NCBI GenBank assembly: GCA_002238725.1
Contig: MPMX01000003.1
Location: 82,431 to 146,430 of the forward strand
DNA from: Rhodospirillaceae bacterium bin65
GTDB lineage: Bacteria; Pseudomonadota; Alphaproteobacteria; Bin65
Direction of reading: 5' to 3'
DNA length: 64,000 nucleotides
The translations under genes were made by a program, and so were the position numbers. Positions 60,343 to 64,000 of this stretch are shown here, in pieces. The stretch's first letter is position 1; every line of letters starts with the position of its first letter. Under the pieces are notes generated by a model. It saw nothing but the letters and a program-made list of their open reading frames with translations. It was not told the origin of the DNA and did not search any database.

Positions 60343-62199
60343 CTACAGCCAGGCTTTCAGGGCGTCTTCGATTTCGACGATGCGGAAGGGCTTGCCGTTC
60401 ACCTTGTTGAGCGGTTTGGCGTCGACAAGATATTCGGCGCGAAGCACCGTCACCAGCTGGCCGGTATTCATCTCCGGCACGATCACGGCGTCGTAGCTCT
60501 TGAGCAGGTCGCCCAGATTGGGCGGCATGGGCCGGATATGGCGGATGTGGATATGGGACACATCGTGCCCCTGCGCGCGCTTGTTGGAGACGGCCCGGCT
60601 GATCGGCCCATAGGTTGAGCCCCAGCCGACGACGGCCACCCTGCCGCCCGCCTGCCCCTGGTCGACCGCCTGGGCCGGAATGTCTTTGGCGATGCCGAGA
60701 ATCTTGTTCAGGCGGTTGTCTGTCATCTCCTGGTGATTGTCGGCATCGTAGGAGATGTCGCCGGTCAGGTGATGCTTTTCGATGCCGCCGATCCGGTGCA
60801 GCAGGCCGGGCGTTCCCGGCTTCACCCAGGCCCGGGCCATGGTTTCGGGATCGCGGGCATAGACCTGATAGCCCTCCGGATCGGTGCGGAAGGTTACCGG
60901 GAAGGGTTCGTGGTCCTCGAAATCCGGAATCAGCCAGGGTTCGGCGGCATTGCTGATATAGCCGTCGGTCAGGAACATCACCGGGGTCATGTATTTGACC
61001 GCGAGGCGGCAGGCCTCGATGGCGGCGAAATAGGCGTCGCCGGGGGAATGGCAGGCGACCACGGCGAGCGGCGAATCGGCATTGCGGCCGTAAATCGCCT
61101 GATAGAGGTCCGACTGTTCGGTCTTGGTCGGCAGGCCGGTCGAGGGGCCGCCGCGCTGCGAGTTGACAACGACGAGCGGCAGTTCGGTTGCGATCGCCAG
61201 GCCAATGGCCTCGGTCTTGAGCGCGATGCCGGGGCCCGAACTGGACGTGACGCCGAGCGCGCCGGCATAGGAACCGCCGATTGCCGCGCAGACCGCCGCG
61301 ATTTCGTCCTCCGCCTGGAAGGTCGTAACGCCATAATCCTTGAGCGGCGCAAGCAGGTGCAGCAGCGCCGAGGCCGGCGTGATCGGATAGCCGGTGAACA
61401 GCAGGTGCAGGCCGGCCAGCCGGGCGCCGGCGACCAGCCCCATCGCCACGCCTTCCGCGCCGGTGAGCGCCCGGTACGTGCCGGGCTGGATATCGGCCGG
61501 CGGCACCACGAAACTGCCGAACTCGCGCGCCATGTCCGCGGTCTCGCCGAACGCGTGGCCAGCGTTGAGGGCCGCGATATTCGCATCGGCGATCGCCGGT
61601 TTGCGGGCGAATTTCTGCTTCAGCCAGTCCTCGTTGATCGTCCGGTCGCGCCCGAACAGCCAGTCGACCAGGCCGAGCGCCCACATGTTCTTGCAGCGCT
61701 GCGCGTCCTTGTTGCCCAGGCCGAACGGTTTCACCGCCTCGACCGTCATGCGGGTCATGTCGACCTCGAGCTTGCGATAGCCGTCGAGCGTGCCGTCTTC
61801 GAGCGGATTTTCCTCAAAACCGGCCTTGTTCAGATTGCGCCGCGAGAACGAGCCGGTATCGACGATGATCAGCCCGCCCTTGCGCAGGTCGTCCAGGTTG
61901 GTCTTGAGCGCCGCCGGGTTCATGGCGACCAGCACATCGACCGCGTCGCCCGATGTCCGGATCGTGCGCGAGCCGAAATGAATCTGGAACGCCGAAACGC
62001 CGAAGGTCGTGCCAGCCGGGGCGCGGATCTCGGCGGGAAAGTCCGGGAATGTCGCGAGATCGTTGCGGGCCATGGCGGTGGCCTGGGTGAACTGGGTCCC
62101 GGTCAGCTGCATGCCGTCGCCGGAATCGCCGGCAAACCGCACCACTGCGCTTTCGAGTTCGTTACCGGATTCGTCCGGTGCGGCCGAGCCGCCATCCAT
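60343..62199 (-). CDS. korA: 2-oxoacid:acceptor oxidoreductase, alpha subunit with fused gamma domain (KorA-like)
   Basis: A 618-aa subunit. The N-terminal ~190 residues are the gamma domain (ESAVVRFAGDSGDGMQLTGTQF). The rest is the alpha pyrimidine-binding domain, with GVTTFQAEDEIAAVCAAIGGSYAGALGVTSSSGPGIALKTEAIG and MARAWVKPGTPGLLHRIGGIEKH. Fusion of gamma and alpha is standard for aerobic-type KorA. It lies upstream of korB and downstream of the ferredoxin reductase gene. Confidence 0.92.
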   Translation of the reverse strand: MDGGSAAPDESGNELESAVVRFAGDSGDGMQLTGTQFTQATAMARNDLATFPDFPAEIRAPAGTTFGVSAFQIHFGSRTIRTSGDAVDVLVAMNPAALKTNLDDLRKGGLIIVDTGSFSRRNLNKAGFEENPLEDGTLDGYRKLEVDMTRMTVEAVKPFGLGNKDAQRCKNMWALGLVDWLFGRDRTINEDWLKQKFARKPAIADANIAALNAGHAFGETADMAREFGSFVVPPADIQPGTYRALTGAEGVAMGLVAGARLAGLHLLFTGYPITPASALLHLLAPLKDYGVTTFQAEDEIAAVCAAIGGSYAGALGVTSSSGPGIALKTEAIGLAIATELPLVVVNSQRGGPSTGLPTKTEQSDLYQAIYGRNADSPLAVVACHSPGDAYFAAIEACRLAVKYMTPVMFLTDGYISNAAEPWLIPDFEDHEPFPVTFRTDPEGYQVYARDPETMARAWVKPGTPGLLHRIGGIEKHHLTGDISYDADNHQEMTDNRLNKILGIAKDIPAQAVDQGQAGGRVAVVGWGSTYGPISRAVSNKRAQGHDVSHIHIRHIRPMPPNLGDLLKSYDAVIVPEMNTGQLVTVLRAEYLVDAKPLNKVNGKPFRIVEIEDALKAWL

Positions 62200-62364
62200 C
62201 GGCTCTCTCCTTCCGTCCTGCGGGGCCGCCGGCGATAGCCGGCCGGCCCCGAACTTCGATGCGCCTGCCGCTTATAGCGGGGCGCGGTCGATTGTTAAAG
62301 TCCCGAACAATCAGCTTTCCAAATATTTCACACCTAAACCAATTTTTCGCGCCGCACGCGCCGG

Positions 62365-63675
62365 TCAGTCCAGCACGGCCAGCATTTCCGAGACCCGGCC
62401 GAACTTGCGGCGCGGCGCCGGCGGCGTCGCGGCCTCCTCTTCGGCGCACTCGATCCGTTTCCAGTCCTCGAACGACACATAACGGATATTGTTGGACTGC
62501 AAATGGTTGTCCAGCGCCGGGCGGCCCGGTTTGCCTGCCCCGGTGCCGCAGTCCTCGACAATCTGCTGCGCTGCCGTTGCGCCGTCCGGCTTGTTCGAGC
62601 CGATAACGCCCGAAGGCCCGCGTTTGATCCAGCCGACGGCGTAGAGCCCGGGCTCGATCCGGCCATCGCTGTTGCGGCTCCGGCCGCCCTCGAACGGCAC
62701 GCCATCGACCGGCTCGGAATAGTAGCCGATCGCCGGGATCACCAGGCCGCAGGCGATATCGAACGTCTCGCCGGTGCCGACCGCCCGGCCGTCCTCGATC
62801 CGTGTCCGCTCCATCCGGATGCCTTCGACCCGGTCGCCGCCAAGGATCTCGACCGGGCTGGCGCAGAAGCGGAAATGCACCCGCTTGGTCCGGCCGGCCG
62901 GTTCCATGGCGGCAAATTCGTGCAGGGTCGCGAGGTTGCGCCGGGTCATGCGCAGGTCCCGGTCGCTGAGCGTGGCGGCAAAATCCTCCGGCACGTCCGG
63001 TGTCAGCTCCGCCGGGTCCAGCACCGGGGCGCTGTCCTCGAGCTGGCCCATCTCGCGCAGTTCGACATTGCTGAACTTGGCGTGGTGCGGCGCACGCCGG
63101 CCGAACATGTAGACATCGCGGACCGGCGCGGCGTGGATCGTGGCGGCGGCATAGTCGGTGAGGTCCGTCGCCGCCATCTCGTCCGGCGTCTTGGTCAGGA
63201 CCCGGGCGACATCGACCGCGACATTGCCGACGCCGATCACGGCGACCGCCGCGGTATCCAGCGGCGGATCGAGGTCGCGGAAGTCCGGATGCCCGTTATA
63301 CCATCCGACGAAAGCGGCTACGCCGAGCACGCCCGCCTTGCCGTCGCCGGGAATCCCCAGAGGCCGGTCGACGGCGGCGCCGGTTGCCAGGACGACGGCG
63401 TCGTAGATCCCGCGTAGCGCCTCCAGGTCGATATCGGCGTCCAGAGTCACGTTGCCGTAGAATCGTACCCGAGGGTCGCGCGCCGTCTTTTCGTAAGTCC
63501 GCGCGACATTCTTGGTCTTGGCGTGGTCCGGGGCGACGCCGCCGCGGATCAGGCCATAGGGGGTCGGCAGTTTGTCGACTATGTCAATCTCGACATCGTC
63601 GATCGCGCGCATGAGGGATTCGGCCGTGTAGAAGCCGCTCGGCCCGGAGCCGATGATTGCGACGCTCAGCGTCAT
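62365..63675 (-). CDS. FAD-dependent ferredoxin/adrenodoxin reductase-like protein
   Basis: A 436-aa flavoprotein of the FprA/adrenodoxin reductase type. VAIIGSGPSGFYTAESLM is the FAD motif, LPTPYGLIRGGVAPDHAKTKNVARTYE is the characteristic loop, AVIGVGNVAVDVARVL is the NADP motif, and YAVGWIKRGPSGVIGSNKPDG is the C-terminal signature. It could pass electrons between NADP(H) and the ferredoxin used by KorAB. The 165-base gap before korA contains no ferredoxin gene. Confidence 0.9.
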   Translation of the reverse strand: MTLSVAIIGSGPSGFYTAESLMRAIDDVEIDIVDKLPTPYGLIRGGVAPDHAKTKNVARTYEKTARDPRVRFYGNVTLDADIDLEALRGIYDAVVLATGAAVDRPLGIPGDGKAGVLGVAAFVGWYNGHPDFRDLDPPLDTAAVAVIGVGNVAVDVARVLTKTPDEMAATDLTDYAAATIHAAPVRDVYMFGRRAPHHAKFSNVELREMGQLEDSAPVLDPAELTPDVPEDFAATLSDRDLRMTRRNLATLHEFAAMEPAGRTKRVHFRFCASPVEILGGDRVEGIRMERTRIEDGRAVGTGETFDIACGLVIPAIGYYSEPVDGVPFEGGRSRNSDGRIEPGLYAVGWIKRGPSGVIGSNKPDGATAAQQIVEDCGTGAGKPGRPALDNHLQSNNIRYVSFEDWKRIECAEEEAATPPAPRRKFGRVSEMLAVLD

Positions 63676-63796
63676 GCCGTCGATTTGCCGTTGAATTCAA
63701 TCGGGTGTCGGAAGACGGACGGCAAGCTAGTGCGTGTGCGCCCTAGTTGGAAGCCCCTTTGTCGGCGCAGCGGGGCGGCTGCCTGCGCCACCACGG

Positions 63797-64000
63797 TCAG
63801 TTGAGCCGGAGCTGCCCCTCTACGAAGCGGAATTCGGCCGGCCGGACCAGTTGCCGCGATGCCACGCGCACGACATGCAACGCGCCTTCCAGATTCTCCT
63901 CCCAGAAGCCCAGGAACTCCCGCAGCTTCGGGAAGCGCGGCGCGATATCCAGGCTTTGCCAGACATAGGTCTGCAACAGGGCCGGGTGATCCGGCAAACG
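63797..64000 (-). CDS. usg: Usg-family protein, C-terminal part (runs off right edge)
   Basis: Only the last 67 residues and the stop are in the window. They read RLPDHPALLQTYVWQSLDIAPRFPKLREFLGFWEENLEGALH and end PAEFRFVEGQLRLN. The LPDHPALLQ...W.D.APRFP..REFL.FWE pattern is the Usg family, a small protein of unknown role found near tryptophan and other genes in alphaproteobacteria. The start lies beyond base 64000. Confidence 0.8.
   Translation of the reverse strand, partial: RLPDHPALLQTYVWQSLDIAPRFPKLREFLGFWEENLEGALHVVRVASRQLVRPAEFRFVEGQLRLN

Noticed and set aside
1..64000. CRISPR array, prophage, integrase or insertion sequence
   Set aside because: No set of regularly spaced direct repeats of 20-40 bases, no transposase or integrase signature, and no phage structural gene was found.

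Overview
The window is GC-rich, gene-dense chromosomal DNA. It most likely comes from an alphaproteobacterium, perhaps Rhodospirillales-like, because several gene families and neighbourhoods are typical of that class: a Usg-family gene, ETF-ubiquinone oxidoreductase next to a family-4 uracil-DNA glycosylase, a TPR protein and ispE, a two-subunit KorAB, and class-typical mutM, MoaB and polA. This placement is inference, since no rRNA gene is present. I found no tRNA or rRNA gene, CRISPR array, insertion sequence or prophage. The left end cuts a Kef-type antiporter and the right end cuts the Usg-family gene.

Layout, left to right. 1-3.1 kb: antiporter fragment, a PA0069-type radical SAM protein, and divergently a pair of small transferases of the TIGR04283/TIGR04282 families. 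3.2-9.3 kb: a catabolic locus with RidA and a fumarylacetoacetase-type hydrolase on the minus strand, divergent from a DctPQM TRAP transporter and an amidohydrolase; dctQ is frameshifted at a G tract. 9.4-15.6 kb: housekeeping genes moaB, UDG, ETF-QO, a TPR protein and ispE. 15.6-21.8 kb: a LinB-like haloalkane dehalogenase with a crotonase and a TauE/SafE exporter, a double-CxxC glutaredoxin-like protein, a GST, an enoyl-CoA hydratase and mutM. 22-29.3 kb: a tiny lipoprotein, a complete dipeptide-type ABC transporter operon and an epoxide hydrolase. 29.4-35.7 kb: a second TauE/SafE exporter, an AT-rich islet with two small genes, a class III CoA-transferase, a wrecked MazEF module carrying a dispersed repeat, an acyl-CoA dehydrogenase, HigBA and a TauD-type dioxygenase. 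35.8-45.1 kb: glnS, a SulP transporter, a NIPSNAP protein, polA, then a nuclease pair made of a DUF2779 dual-nuclease protein and a low-GC PD-(D/E)XK-like gene. 45.1-46.0 kb: apparently gene-free and repeat-bearing. 46-55.5 kb: an alpha/beta hydrolase, a LysR regulator with a perfect T-N11-A palindrome downstream, and a second dipeptide-type ABC operon ending in an amidohydrolase. 55.8-64 kb: a Baeyer-Villiger monooxygenase, an NTF2-like protein, a MerR-DUF433/DUF5615 toxin-antitoxin-like pair, KorAB with a ferredoxin reductase, and Usg.

Functionally the window suggests a heterotrophic generalist. Three solute-binding-protein-dependent importers (one TRAP, two ABC) sit beside hydrolases that could process the imported compounds, and there are several acyl-CoA, dehalogenation, epoxide and ketone-oxidising enzymes. 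Electrons from beta-oxidation would enter the quinone pool through ETF-QO, and KorAB with the FAD reductase could link 2-oxoacid oxidation to ferredoxin and NADP(H).

No large, clearly new multigene system is obvious. The best candidates for something undescribed are the DUF2779 plus PD-(D/E)XK nuclease pair (42.8-45.1 kb), the MerR-DUF433/DUF5615 module (58.0-59.2 kb) and the AT-rich islet (30.2-31.1 kb).
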